From Lindgomyces ingoldianus (Eukaryota > Ascomycota > Dothideomycetes > Pleosporales > Lindgomycetaceae), in contig NW_022985210.1 of assembly GCF_010093535.1 (NCBI RefSeq), positions 196,335 to 240,253 on the forward strand: 43,919 nucleotides of DNA, in the 5' to 3' direction. The notes under the pieces were generated by a model that had not been told where the DNA came from, did no database searches, and saw only the letters and a program-made list of their open reading frames with translations. Made by a program: the position numbers and the translations under genes. Shown here one piece after another: positions 1 through 11,800 of this stretch. How positions within the stretch are numbered: the stretch's first letter is position 1; every line of letters starts with the position of its first letter.

Positions 1-120
1 AGCAACGTAATAGCAATTATAATGCAGCTCTGCAGCGCTTTAAAGCTAGAGCAGCCTAGCAGCTATTATAAGACTAAAAATCAGGCTATTTGCACATGTG
101 GCGGCGTAGATATCGCCCAT
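1..120. repeat. AT-rich edge, probable decayed repeat
   Basis: The first ~100 bases are rich in TA and TTATA-type words and resemble the AT-rich block at 18.5-30 kb more than the adjacent gene. No open frame or terminal motif is visible. It probably marks the end of a RIP-degraded repeat that continues left of the window. Confidence 0.35.
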
Positions 121-169
121 GGAGGGTGGGCAATGGACATAGGTGGGTATCCAACGCCGCACTTATTCG

Positions 170-1746
170 TAATATTTGGCTAATCAAAGAATGTAGTTGC
201 GAACGCGAGAATTGAGGGTCTTACGACGGACTTGCATATGAGTACGGATTCTTCGACTACACGATAATATTGGAGGAACTGACGACTGCAGCTGGAAACC
301 AATATCTGACCGGCCTGACGCTCTACTTCATTGGCTATGTTCTATTTGAGGCACGTAAAGCCATGCGTTATTGAACACCGAAGATAATCTTCAGTAGATA
401 CAGTGTAACGTCATCCTCAAACGCACAACTCCAAAGTTCTAGCTTCCCACCCTGACACTAGCATGGGGAATCGTTGCGACTCTCATGGGTGTGACCCAGA
501 ATCTGTCTGGCTTCTCCGCTGTGCGGTTCTTGTACTTTCTTGCTCCGTCGCCCCTTTTCTGCGTTTCACGGCTGACTTCCTAAAGTTTGGGCGTCACGGA
601 GAGCGGCCTATTCCCTGGAGTCGTTTTCTACCTTTCCATGTGGTATAAGCGCGCAGAACGCCAATATCGAATATCACTATTCTTCAGTGCCGCTTCGCTG
701 GCAGGTGCCTTTGGTGGTATTCTAGCGTGGGGAATCGCACACATGAGAAATGTTGGAGGGTATAAGGGATGGCGATGGATCTTCATTCTGGTAAGTAGTT
801 CCTCGACATGAGGTATTTGAGGGCTTACGCTGCCCCAGAGGCCTTCTTACCATTGTTATCTCGCTTATCGCCTACTTCTTCATCTCAAACTATCCTTCGA
901 CCGTCAGTTGGCTTTCAGATGATGAGCGGTCTACATTAATGCCCGCCTGAAGGCTGACAGCGATTCGACTCACGACGAGAAGTTTAGCTGGGCTGAGGTG
1001 TGGGTCGCTTGCAAGGATGTGAAGTGCTGGCTGTATGGCTTCGCTTTCCACACCATGAGCTTACCACTATACACCCTTTCACTCTTCCTCGTATGTTTTG
1101 CTGTCTTGTGTTTGAAGACGGCCCTCACTAACCTCCCCTTTAGCCCACAATTATACAGGACATGGGCTATACATCTGCCCAATCTCAACTTCTCACCATA
1201 CCACCCTACGCCCTCGCCACCATCTTCACTGTCATCTGGACTGTCACATCCGAGAAAAGTGGACGTCGGGCACCTTTCATCATTGTTTCCTCCCGCTTCG
1301 CTATTATTGGCTATATAATTCTGCTTGCCAATACAAATCCCCACTAGCGGCCTGGGGTATCCTACCTGGGCACCTTTTTCGCCGCCGCCGGCATCTACCC
1401 CAGCGTCGCCCTGGTACTATCCTGGCCGGCCAACAACGTGTCTGGGCAAACGAAACGGGCAACCGCAAATGCCATGCAAATCAGTATCGGAAACTGCGGC
1501 GCGGTACTTGGAACGCAGCTTTACCGACCGATCACTTCTCCGAGATACGTGCTTGGGCATTCGTTTGCACTCGGGTATCTGGTGATGAATATTGTTGTCG
1601 TTAGTAGGCTATGGTATATCCTTAGTTGGGAGAACAAGAAGAAGCAGGAGCACCTAGAAAAGTACCCTGAAACGAAGGGATTCCACGATTCTGATGAGGA
1701 TTTGATATTGGGGGATCAGCACCCGAGGTGGCACTTTAATACGTAA
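170..1746 (+). pseudogene. MFS transporter pseudogene (DAL5/allantoate permease-like)
   Basis: Translation in pieces gives a recognisable fungal anion:cation symporter of the major facilitator superfamily, a 12-TM plasma-membrane permease for organic anions such as allantoate or nicotinate. Visible parts include NARIEGLTTDLHM (~200-240), LTLYFIGYVLFE, NVILKRTTPKF, LSMWYKRAERQYRISLFFSAASL, GWRWIFIL, and a long 3' part ending HPRWHFNT at 1746. Introns are plausible at about 532-585, 791-838 and 1093-1143. The gene is broken. There are in-frame TAG codons at 440-442 (expected Trp) and 1345-1347 (probably Gln), and a frameshift near 933 between DDERS and NARLKADS. The exon junction at 839 also fails to keep frame, and the first exon is degenerate. 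TGG-to-TAG and CAG-to-TAG are the usual RIP nonsense changes. Family assignment is confident, substrate is not. The 5' limit is approximate. Confidence 0.82.
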
Positions 1747-2385
1747 TGCGTCGATTGCGGGAGAATTAGTCTCCGAGGTAGCGTACTGTCATTATATAGA
1801 CATGATATACAAATCTGTTGTTATCTAGAGCTTTGTTCGTGTCCTTCCACCTCGCCCTCTCGAAAACGACCACTTGGAGACCTCAATGTCTACCCATGCC
1901 TTACTATCTTCTCACTAAATCTAGCCTCTATTGGGCAAGTAGTCTATCCTCTAAACCATTTCCGTCAAACCCATCATTCATATTTTGGGATTTGGATTTG
2001 TCATGTGGCCCTGGCAGTGACTGTCACGAGATGCGACAGGAATTTATCTAGAGGTAGGTTATAATTCAGATGACTTTTGCCCTACTCTGCGCTCTACGCT
2101 CTTCGTTTTACTTCGCCTTCGCCTTTACCACTACCAAGTGCTCACGGCCCGTAAGTAACTCCCCAAGCTGCCAGATGATGCTTGCTCGAAAACTACTGTC
2201 ATAGCATTAGCAGTTCCTGGCGATCTACCTAGAAATTTGTGAAGGTTAATGACGCCGTGCCATCCTCTACCCCTTACTCGAACAAGGATCCTCGTAAGGT
2301 TGCATCCTTCAAGCAGTTGATTAGCGCAAATTAAAAGATGTCGTGCCTACATCTTTAGGTTATTTCCAAGTCCACATTGTCCATT
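1747..2385. other. Intergenic, nothing recognised
   Basis: I see no continuous coding frame with a recognisable product, no terminal repeats and no RNA gene. Short ORFs (e.g. 1818-2051) look random in composition. Confidence 0.5.
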
Positions 2386-2860
2386 TCATGCCTGAAGGCT
2401 CGAAAAGTAGCCGGGAAGCGACATAATAGAAACTGCGTTGATCACAGCCTCAACCTGATTCACTCTCGCGAAGACGTCGTGGAAGCTTTGCCACAAGCCC
2501 TTGTTTGGGGAAATTACTGCAGGAAACCAATTAGACAATTCAGCAGAAGTTACTGCCCTCCAAATCTCATCGGCTAGCGAAACATCTCCTGTTAGCTTGT
2601 CTACAATTTTGGCGCAGACGTAGATATTTCTGATACTAACAGAGAGGCGAGGCATTCGGTATTCAGCATCTTAACACTCAGGCGGACGCGTTTTCTTGTT
2701 CCATTGGTTACCGAAAATTATTCCGAGTGATTATCAATGATCTGTTTTAGTAGACTAGCAGTGCTTTGCAAATCAGCTAACTTTTCCTCTCCGAGTGGCC
2801 CCTAGTAGCTAGAATTTACCAAAAACAGCTAAGAGACTTCTTCGAGCATTTTATCAGTGC
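2386..2860 (-). pseudogene. Decayed ORF of unknown function
   Basis: An 89-codon minus-strand frame (2655 to 2386) contains protein-like segments such as DKLTGDVSLADEIWRAVTS and KGLWQSFHDVFARVNQVEAV. Upstream, another minus-strand frame adds GEEKLADLQSTASLLKQII and FSVTNGTRKRVRLSVKMLN, interrupted by stops. The two overlap near 2600-2660, suggesting one gene with a frameshift and nonsense codons. I do not recognise the family. It could be chance, but the helical amphipathic composition of both parts argues for a former protein. Confidence 0.35.
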
Positions 2861-3191
2861 TGGCATGTTTCTCGGACTTTTATAAGTTAGTTAAGATATG
2901 GTGGCGGAGGTTGGGAAAGCTTTGTGCACACGAAAATACCTGTGCGAGAACCCAGCCCGAACGGGGAAGCTTGGCAATTGGAGGAATAATTGACGCCACC
3001 GTTAGCCACATTTTATGCGCCACAATATGGTTGAGACCATCGCGAGAGGGGGCTCTCATCCTGAGTCAAATTAGTCCGCAAAAAGGGATAGAGAAATCTT
3101 AAAAGATAAAACCATTTAAGATGGAATCAACCCAGGATCTTGGCCTGTGTTCAAGCTTTCCTTGGAGTCGGGCACAGTCTCACAAATCAAG
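2861..3191. promoter_or_regulatory. Upstream region of the polygalacturonase gene
   Basis: No gene is seen. This is the presumed 5' flank and promoter of the polygalacturonase starting at 3192. I find no well-placed TATA box that I would defend. Confidence 0.35.
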
Positions 3192-4597
3192 ATGAAGGCT
3201 GCAAGTACGTGAATAGGATGAATTACGACTAATAGATTTTATGCTTACCTTTCACTAGTATCAGCTACTCTGTTCGTCATTGCGCTCGCCCATTCGGTGG
3301 CAGCTGCTTCCAAATCTACTGTGGCAGAAGCGTCGTGCGTTGCGACCACATATGCAGATGTAACTGCTGCAACGGCTTCCTGTACTGCCATTACACTCAA
3401 CAACATTACCGTTCCCAGCGGCAAGACTCTCGACTTGTCGAAGTTGAAGAATGGGACTACCGTGACCTTCGCAGGGAAAACAGTAAGTCGTCACTAAGCG
3501 ACTTTGAGTTGCTATGCTAAATGATATCCTCGTAGACCTTCGAATACTACGATGGAAACATCGACCTCATCAAGCTTGGAGGAACTGGAATCACCGTGAC
3601 TTCAGCACCCGGCGCCATCATCGATGGAAACGGGCAAGCTTGGTGGGACGGCCTCGGCTCAAACGGAGGCATCTCGAAGTAAGACTATCACATATCCCTT
3701 TGCATCACTTCTAATTTGACGAATACCAACTAGACCAAACCACTTCATAACCGTCAGCAAAGTCTACGGCGCATCGGTCATCAAAGACCTCTATATCCAG
3801 AACTGGCCTGTGCATTGCTTCTCTATCTCGAATTGCAAAGACCTTTCTATTTTCAACATCACGTTGAATAATACCGCGGGATATGCGCCGAATAGTCGGT
3901 CTAATGGGAAGGCTGCTGCGCATAATTCTGATGGGTTTGATATTTCTAGCTGCACGAATCTGACATTGAGGGATTCAAGCGTTACGAATCAGGATGATTG
4001 CGTGGCGGTGACTTCTGGGAATGGGGTTACGGTGAGAGGAATGTATTGTGATGGGAGTCATGGGTTGAGTATTGGGAGTGTTGGGGGGAAGAGTAGTAAG
4101 TCTTTCTTCTCTTTTAGAGCCGGAGCTGGAGCTGATGGAAATTCAAGACAACAATGTCACGAATATCCTCTTCGAAAATAGTGTCGTGGTGAACAGCGAT
4201 AATGGCGCAAGAATCAAGACGAATTCGAACACGACCGGTTACATAGCAGGGTACGTATTTCACCCCTTCATATCATCTCACCCCATATTCTTGCGCATGC
4301 TTACTGTTTGAAAGAATCACATACCGCAATATCACGCTCGCAAACATCAGCACCTATGGTATAGACATCCAACAAGACTATCTCAACGGCGGTCCAACCG
4401 GGATCCCTACAAACGGCGTCATCATCACTAACATCACGATGGAAAATATCCACGGCACCGTGCAAAAGAAAGCAAAGGACTATTACCTACTTTGTGGGGA
4501 GGGATCATGTTCGAATTTTACGTTCAATAATATTTCGATTTCGGGTGGGACAAAGGATAGTTGTAATTTTCATCCTACGGGGAACTTTATATGCTAA
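3192..4597 (+). CDS. Secreted endopolygalacturonase, glycoside hydrolase family 28
   Basis: Predicted six-exon gene: 3192-3204, 3259-3482, 3536-3678, 3734-4095, 4148-4250, 4315-4597. All introns are GT..AG, 52-64 nt, and the exons sum to 375 codons plus stop with no interruption. The enzyme hydrolyses alpha-1,4 bonds of homogalacturonan (pectin) outside the cell. The N-terminus is a signal peptide (ISATLFVIALAHSVAAA). GH28 catalytic motifs appear in order: NSDGFD (usually NTD), QDDCVAV (the DD pair), GSHGLSIGSVGG (catalytic His) and ARIKT (substrate-binding Arg/Lys). The C-terminus has the Cys-rich DSCNFHPTGNFIC tail. Length matches fungal endoPGs (~360-380 aa). The start at 3192 is chosen because it alone supplies an in-frame first exon for the signal peptide. 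No defects are visible. Endo rather than exo action is inferred from the motif set and length. Confidence 0.93.
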
Positions 4598-5008
4598 AGC
4601 GCCGCTACCCAAACCCCAACCCGTCCCATAGAATAACTACATTCTCCAACTTTGTGTAAGCATAAGAGAAGATAGCACTTGCGTCGATAATGGCTGGGCT
4701 GCGCTTCGTTAATACACTTGCATGCAGGGGTTCCCCACCATCCATATTACCCCGGATTCTTGAGGCTATTTGTACCCCAGAACGTACTATGGAACAGCGT
4801 TTCGCATCCCGAACTTTTACGCAGGTCGACCAATGTGTGGAAGATAGGAACTCCTCATGAATTCGGTGCTTTATTCTATGCATTCCCTTGCAGGCCACCT
4901 CACACCACCCACTCACATGTTATTCATGTAATTGGGGCATTGATATGACTGCGTGTTCTTGTCGACGCTGATTTCTCGTCAGTGAGTTCCATCGCGATTG
5001 TGTGTGAG
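4598..5008. other. Intergenic between polygalacturonase and hydroxylase genes
   Basis: No supported gene. It contains the presumed 3' end of the polygalacturonase transcript and the 5' flank of the next gene. ORFs here do not resemble proteins. Confidence 0.5.
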
Positions 5009-6105
5009 ATGGGGAAGCAAACGCGAAGTAAAGAGCCACTGGCAAAGACGGTACAAATACCTTCGTTATCGTTCAACGCATCTCTGACTGACCGGTACTT
5101 AGTCCAGGCTTACCTCCAGAGCCCTTTTCTTTGCTCTCCCGCTCGCGATTCCAGCAGCGTTATGGTCTGGTCGCGTTCAACAGCTGCTGCCGACGCGATT
5201 ACAGACCTTTCTCTCGACGGCACCGAAACTAGACACAGCAACAGCAGTTATTAGTCCATCGCTAGAAGCTGTACCTTATGATTGCGAGGCACATAAATAC
5301 ACTACTGAGATCGTGTCTCTGGATCCCCTGGTGATATACATCAACAACTTCACCAGCACGCAAGAAGCGGAAAATCTTATTAAGGCCGGGTGGGTACACC
5401 CTCCACCATTGCTCTCCCCCTCAACTACCCCCCAACCTCTCCCCTCAATCCCTATCCTCCAGAATTCACCTCCCCACTAATTCCCTCTCCAGCGAACCCG
5501 ACTTCGAAGACTCTTTCATATCCCGGCACACCGGTCTCCATCGCGTCAGCGGCCGAACTTCTCAATCCGCACCCCTCGAACCCTCTCTCCCACTCGTATC
5601 CTGCATTCTCTCCCGCGCCCGCCAATTCATGGGCAACATGCTCCTGCCCTCCGAGCCCTTTTCCATTCCGCAAATCGTCCGCTACTACCCTAAACAACGC
5701 TACGACCTGCACACTGATTTCTGGCCCCAGCATCAAGTCATGAATGACGGCTCGGGCCGGCTGTTCAACCGTGTCGCGAGTTTTTTTGTGTTTTTGAGGG
5801 ATAATTGTACGGAAGGGGAGACGTACTTTCCCCTCGTTGACGTACTTGACCGGGACGCGGAATCCAATGGAGGGTCTGGGAAGTTGGTGAAACGCTGGGA
5901 AGGCCGGGCAAGTAGGGGAGAAAAGGATGGGGAGGCATTGGGGGTCAAGTTTAAGCCGATTCAGGGGAATGCGGTGTTTTGGGTTAATTTGGATGGGGAG
6001 GGGAAGGGGGATCGTAGGTTAGTGCATGCAGGGTTGCCGGTGGGGGAAGGGGAGAAGATTGGGATGAATATTTGGCCGAGGAAGATTTATGGGGTGGAGG
6101 ATTGA
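5009..6105 (+). CDS. Prolyl 4-hydroxylase-like 2-oxoglutarate/Fe(II) oxygenase
   Basis: The C-terminal exon (5493-6105) encodes a P4Hc-type double-stranded beta-helix. Fe(II) ligands are visible as the HTD motif in RYDLHTDFWPQH and the distal His in RRLVHAGLPV, followed by the 2OG-binding Lys in GEKIGMNIWPRK. The upstream exon ends EAENLIKAG at 5389, and the intron 5390-5492 (103 nt) joins to EPDFEDSFISR in frame. Further upstream a hydrophobic stretch (ALFFALPLAIPAALW, ~5117-5165) suggests a signal anchor, so the enzyme probably acts in the ER lumen or secretory pathway. The first exon is proposed at ATG 5009 (MGKQTRSKEPLAK), but I could not find a splice that keeps frame between it and the hydrophobic segment. 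Either an intron is mis-placed or the 5' end is damaged. The substrate is unknown; fungal members need not act on collagen-like proteins. Confidence 0.75.
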
Positions 6106-6201
6106 GGGGGAGGTGCCGGGAAGGAGGATAGGTGTGGATATCATTCGTTCTTGAAAAGAGATTTTTCTTGGAATGTAGTGGGTTGAGGGCTGGAAATGTT
6201 C

Positions 6202-7096
6202 CTATTTCACGACGACGGTGACTTTCAAATAGCAGTACTCTTTCCTTGCATCGGCGAAGCCGGGTGATGAGACCAGGCCTGGCACGTGAACCAGCTTATC
6301 GATTGATTTGCCGCACATCAACGGGGAGACAATAATTAAAAAAGCCACCTCATCCGCTTCATACTCGACCTTTTGGTCTAGCTGAAATTATTCCATATTA
6401 GCGGAGGCAGCGATGGCGGTATATCTTGTCTAGCAGATGTATCCATATGGAGTAACATGGAGATAATCCTGACCGATAGGCACAAAGAATCTCTCTTTGA
6501 CACACACACTACCATAGATATTGTACACCTTAGGTTGAGCTTAAATAGGTACACCATGTAGTCGCGCCAGCTTCGCCGCTTCTTCCGCCGTACATTCCTC
6601 GTTGAGGATTTGCGCGCTAAGGGTATCTCTTTTTGGGAACGAAAGCTATCCACACCCTTCATACTAAGATGACAGTTTCCTGCCAGTACAAGTGTGGGCT
6701 GCGTACTGTTTGACTCCGACAGAGCTCCAAGAATGCTAATTCGAAGACATAGCATTTCACTTACCTCTACAGCGAAGTGGAGTTATCCGAGTGACGATCA
6801 TTTGCGACTCGCACGTGTCCCTTCTTTGGTCAACAATGTAGATCGCTTTGCGCTAGGAATCGGTTCGTACCGTTCTCTACGAGCTCGTGACATTTTTGGT
6901 GCAGAAGGCATTGTGTCTATTACTGGAGTTTGAGTAGATGCTTGATAATATGAGTTGGGTTTTGGCTTTCCATCCGTATTGACGACTGGCAACCTTTATT
7001 TGGGAAAGACCCCACTATCTTTCTTGTCCTCCTTCGAATTTGCGTCTCAGCATTCGTAGCACACTTCTCTTTAGAAATCTCCTTGGGTCCTGCCAT
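6202..7096 (-). pseudogene. Degenerate gene of unknown family
   Basis: Reading the minus strand from an ATG at 7096 gives MAGPKEISKEKCATNAETQ. After a one-base frame change near 6985 come LPVVNTDGKPKPNSYYQAST and PKMSRARRERYEPIPSAKR. Later pieces in a common frame are ILNEECTAEEAAKLARLHG, KVYNIYGSVCVKERFFVPIG and QDYLHVTPYGYIC, each ended by in-frame stops. The tail reads CGKSIDKLVHVPGLVSSPGF up to VTVVVK and a stop at 6202-6204. A possible acceptor (TTTCAG) precedes QLDQKVEYEADEVAF. Frameshift plus several TAG/TAA codons indicate a dead gene. I do not recognise the family. The unit was probably a ~250-residue protein. Confidence 0.6.
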
Positions 7097-7344
7097 CACG
7101 AAACATTACTCTATAGCACTGGTCAACAATATTTCCGGGAGTACAATAGAAATTGATGGAGCGCCGGTGGTTCTCCTATGCTGAATCATATACCCGTTCT
7201 CTATGGTTAATGGCTCAAGTAGCATAATTGAAAGTCAAACGGTCTTTTTTGATGACATTAATGTACAGGGCATAGTCAGAAACCTAAAAATATGCAGAGT
7301 TTAATCATGGCCAAATCGCAACCCCTATAAAACGTTCTACAGTC

Positions 7345-7950
7345 TTATTCCAGCGATTTATAGCACCAAGAATCTTGCTGATACGGATGCTCCGTCCTAT
7401 CATCCAGACATTGCGTTTGCAGCTCCACATTTGAACACCGTGCAGGTGTCTCCTCCCCTGCCTCGCGGTAATACAGCGCAATAGCAAGACCATACACGAA
7501 ATTCGATTTGCAAACGTAAAACTCTCCCGTTCCATAGACCACCCTCGGCCCTTTCCCCATCATCGGAAACGACCCATCAGTCTTGACTTGCACGCCAGAG
7601 GTACCGGGTCCGCAGTTGATGTACACATTTCGCCGACCTTGATTGTCCGTCGCATTGGGAGCACTGACGATAAGACCCCATGGCAAGAAAGGAGAGCCGT
7701 CATCAGAAAGGAGATTGGAGGTGTGGGTTGAGAATTCATCTGCGGTGCCGTTGGCGTAGAACGTGCGGCCAGTACCGCTTGTGAAAACGGCGTAGTTGTA
7801 GCAAGCGCCGAAGTGGTAGTGGGTTAGATTCCAGCCTTGGATAGCGATGAGGGAACTAGAGGATGAAAGTTTGGCGGTGATGGCGAAATTGGGGGCTTGT
7901 GCAATGGCAGCAGTGAGAGAGGCGATTGGGAGGATATGGAGGGGATGCAT
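7345..7950 (-). CDS. Small secreted protein, DUF7907-like
   Basis: A single-exon 201-residue protein with an N-terminal secretion signal (LHILPIASLTAAIAQA, cleavage likely after about residue 18). The mature part has the layout I associate with small secreted fungal proteins annotated as DUF7907: an early WNLTHYHFGACYNYAVF segment, an F-NGT turn with N-glycosylation sequons (NLT, NGT, NAT), NVYINCGPGTSGVQVKTDG, and a C-terminal FYVCKSNF segment. Cysteines in both halves suggest disulfides. The C-terminus beyond VYGLAIALYYRE does not match my expectation and may be a strain-specific tail. The ATG at 7950 is the first after a TATAAAA box ~95 nt upstream. Family assignment is by eye; secretion is well supported. 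Confidence 0.68.
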   Translation of the reverse strand: MHPLHILPIASLTAAIAQAPNFAITAKLSSSSSLIAIQGWNLTHYHFGACYNYAVFTSGTGRTFYANGTADEFSTHTSNLLSDDGSPFLPWGLIVSAPNATDNQGRRNVYINCGPGTSGVQVKTDGSFPMMGKGPRVVYGTGEFYVCKSNFVYGLAIALYYREAGEETPARCSNVELQTQCLDDRTEHPYQQDSWCYKSLE

Positions 7951-8044
7951 GATGTGATATGTGGGTTGCGTAATATGGATTCGTAAGTGCAGAAATGAGC
8001 TTGAACGAAGGATGAGGTTGATGGTTGAGGAGAATGAGATGTAG

Positions 8045-8051
8045 TTTTATA
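8045..8051 (-). promoter_or_regulatory. TATA box of the small secreted protein gene
   Basis: On the minus strand this reads TATAAAA, 95 nt upstream of the ATG at 7950, a normal fungal position. The intervening leader is CA/TC-rich. Confidence 0.55.
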
Positions 8052-8109
8052 GAGGCCAAAAGAAAGAACGGACAGCGCTAGACGGTATGGCCACCCTCGT
8101 GTAACCAAG

Positions 8110-8853
8110 GCTCAGTGGTAATAGAAGTGGCACAGAGAACTATAATTTTCCCCATGGAGCAAGATGCGCCCAAACCCAGAACACAAATACGAGCGTAGTT
8201 TTTTAAAATGAAGTGATGATTTGATGGAGGAAAAGAAAAATTGAAGAGTAGCATCAGCCAGTGACATGTTTGGGCGTGTGTGGATATTGATCGACGCATC
8301 ATCTCCCCACGGATCCCCGAAACCGTTGAGAATGCGATAGACATATGAAAAAAAAAGTTTTCGATACTACAATTCCTAGTAAACTCCAATGAACCCAGTG
8401 TTTTGCTGCGCTGCTCCAATGGCTGCCTTGAGGATATTGGTTGACGGCGATGCTAAATTCTGATGATTTTGGGAAGCAGGGGGGGTCTCCATGGGGTGTT
8501 CGAGAAAAGCGAGGCTGGAGAGTGTAGTTACTTAGCACGGATCCAATCAGTAACAAGATCACGGGATGTAGGCTATGCACTATTACTTGAACTCATGTGC
8601 GCAGAGATGAAGGCCTGGCAGAGTGCCTCAGGATCTGGTGAAGCTGCAAGCTGAAGTGACATGAAGGGCAGGGGAAGGTACGTGTGCCAAGCCGCGACCG
8701 GGAAAACCACGGGCCGACGCGCATTCTTGGCGCTTGAGCTCACCTTCACGTCGCTTTAACAATGCGATCCTATTGACAGGCTCCCACAAATGTCTGTGGA
8801 GGGACACTCCACATCCTCCAACCTCCGCTGCATCTGTAACTCTCACGGTCAAC
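8110..8853. promoter_or_regulatory. Divergent intergenic region
   Basis: Separates the minus-strand secreted protein gene from plus-strand TAF2. The frame of TAF2 stays open back to about 8734 without an ATG, so 8734-8853 is 5' UTR or a missed upstream exon. No other gene is visible. Confidence 0.5.
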
Positions 8854-11800
8854 ATGTCGACTGTCGAGGTCGAGACAGACGACCCCTTGTCTGGAGGCTT
8901 TACTGTACTGAAGCAGAAACTGGACCTCGACGTCAGCTTCTCTCCTCGCCTGATTAAGGGAGCCACCACGCTCGAAATCCAGCCGCATTCGCCGCAACTC
9001 AAGGAAGTTCGGTTAAACTGTCGGCAGCTCAAGCCCACGTCCATCACAGTCGAAGGCCGCGATGTAAAGCCCGAATACGACGACTTGTACCAACGCCTGC
9101 GTTTACATCCCGGTACAGGCATCGAACAATACCACTTCCCCAAGGCCCGAATCGCCCGCCATGTCTCAGGAATTGAGGACGAACTCATTGTAAATATTCC
9201 CGATAGGCTTATTCGAGAAGTCGACTCTCCCACCAACGAACACCCCGAACAAAAGTCGTATGCTTCGTTACAGATCACAATCACGTACACCCTGGACACC
9301 TTTCGCGACGGCTTCCACTTCGCTGGCGTGGATGATGGCGATGCGCGGTATCCTCACGCTTATACGCGCAACTCGCACATTCCCGGTGCAGCATCCTGCC
9401 TTTTCCCTTGCGTTGATGATGGAACCACTCGGTGTATCTTTGATATCAGCATTCGATACCCGCGGACATTGGGCGATGTGTTCGGAAAATCTCGACTTGC
9501 GCTTTTCGCCGGCTCAGGACGTGTGGACGGGATTGACAAGGCCGATAGTGTCGTGAGCGACGGAGATTATGATCCCGTTGATTTCTCCGACGAAGAGAAA
9601 TCGATGGAGATGTCGGTCATTTGTTCTGGCGAGTTGACTGATGATGTAGGTTTCTTCACTTCACTCGCTCGTGCTTTACTGACATGACAGATCTCCCATC
9701 CTAGCGACTCTACCCGGAAAACTGCGAGCTTCACATGCGCAGTCCCCGTCCTTCCCGGCCATGTCGGTATCGCAATCGGACCGTTCGAGCATGTGGACCT
9801 GTCCGAATACCGCGACACACAGGACGATGAGAGGCTTGGCTCCAACGCCATAAGAGTCCACGCCTTCTGTCTCCCGGGAAGAGCCGAGGAAGTCCGCAAC
9901 AGTGCCATGATGCTTGCCCGCACCCTCGATAGGTTCACGGAGCGCTACGTGAGCTACCCCTTCGAGAAGGCCTTCAAGCTTGCCTTTGTGGATGACCTCG
10001 GTTGTGACGTTGCGAACGCCGCTTCCTTTTCTATTTGTAGCTCTCGACTCCTTTACCCGGAGACTGTTTGGGAACCTCTGGAAAAAACGACTCGAGTTCT
10101 AGTTCACGCTGTGGCCAGCCAGTGGATAGGCGTGAACGTGATTGCGCACAACTCAAGCGATCAGTGGGTTATTGTTGGTGGTTCGTGGTTCATGACGGAT
10201 TTGTACCTGCGCGAGCTATTTGGACGCAACGACCACCGCTTTCGCCTCAAGAGGATGGTTGACAAGGCCGTACAGATGGATAGCCGCCGGCCGTCATTAT
10301 TTAGGCTCGGCGAGCTTCTCGTCTTGGATCCTGCGGAACAAGAATTCATGGAGCTCAAGGCGCCTCTCATTCTCTCAATCCTCCACAACAGGCTTGTTAA
10401 GCAGAGCGGCAAGAATGGCGTGGACCGCTGCCTCTATCGCCTACTTATGAATGCTCGTACCGAAAAACTGCCGAACGGCGCAATCACTACGGATGGGTTC
10501 TTAGACATCTGTGAAAAGGTTGGCCACCAGAAGCTTGAGAAATTCTACCATCAATGGATATACGGCTCTGGATGTCCAACATTTCAGATCTCGGCAAGCT
10601 TTAGCAAGAAGCGGCAAGCAGTCCAACTCACTATCAAGCAAACCCAGTCCGATTCAACATTAAGACACGATGATCGTCCTCTAGAGGTCACCGACTTCAT
10701 GAGAGAGGCTAAAGAAAGGTCTCATGGCTTTACCCCAAGCTCGGATAATCCTGCCTTCAACGGACCTATGACTGTTAGGATTCACGAAGCAGATGGAACA
10801 CCGTACGAGCATATTGTGGATATCAATTCCTCTTTGGTTAAGGTTGAGATTCCCTATAACACTAAGTATAAACGTCTTAAACGCAATAAACTCCTGAAAG
10901 AGCGAGCCGCTGCCGCCGAAGGCCGGGACATCACTGGCGAAGCCCAAGATGATGTTACTATCTACGCTCTTGGAGACATTTTCAACACAATTGCCGAGGC
11001 TACTGAATGGAAGCTCTCTGAGTGGTCCCCAGACGATGAAGCTCGGATGGATGAAGAGTACTACGAATGGATTCGAGTGGACGCGGATTTTGAGTGGATT
11101 TGCCGAGCTACCATTGTCGACATGCCGTCCTATATGTATGTGTCGCAACTCCAGCAGGACAAGGACGTGATAGCCCAAGCAGAGTCTATCCAGTACCTAG
11201 CTCTCAAAGAAGGGCACCCCCTCATATCCAGCATTCTAGTCAGGACGCTAATGGACGGCCGATACTTTCACGGCATACGTACCATGGCTGCCGACGTCAT
11301 GGCCAACAGTGCGAAGGAGCACCTTGACTGGATAGGCCTCTTCCATCTTGAAAAATCTTTCCGGGAGCTTTTCTGTATCCCAGGTTCACCCATGACTCGA
11401 TCGAACGACTTCTCCGACAGAAGCATGTACATTATTCAGTGCGCCATTCCTCGGGCAATTGCTAAGGTCAAGGGGAATGACGGAAAAGCGCCCATGCGAG
11501 CGAAGCGATTCTTGCTTGATGCGATGCGCTACAATGACAACCGCGGTAACGACTACAAGGACGACTACTATCTTGCGACGCTAATGTCCTGCCTTGCCCA
11601 GAGCCTCACGGCTGACTGGAAACGTCGCGGTAATGACTACTTTGCCATGGACATGGAGGACGAGGCAGACGAAATCGAGTTCACAAGAAAGGCAATTGAG
11701 GAACTTGGCCGGGCGCAACGGCTCGACGAATGGGTTCCAACTCATCGGAATATCCACACGTTGACGGCAATTAGTGACTCTCTGGTGTTGATGCGAAATA

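Noticed and set aside
4096..4117. A 22-nt ultra-short intron in the polygalacturonase
   Set aside because: A normal 52-nt intron (4096-4147) uses the same donor, has a plausible CTGAT branch site, and gives better agreement with the GH28 family sequence.
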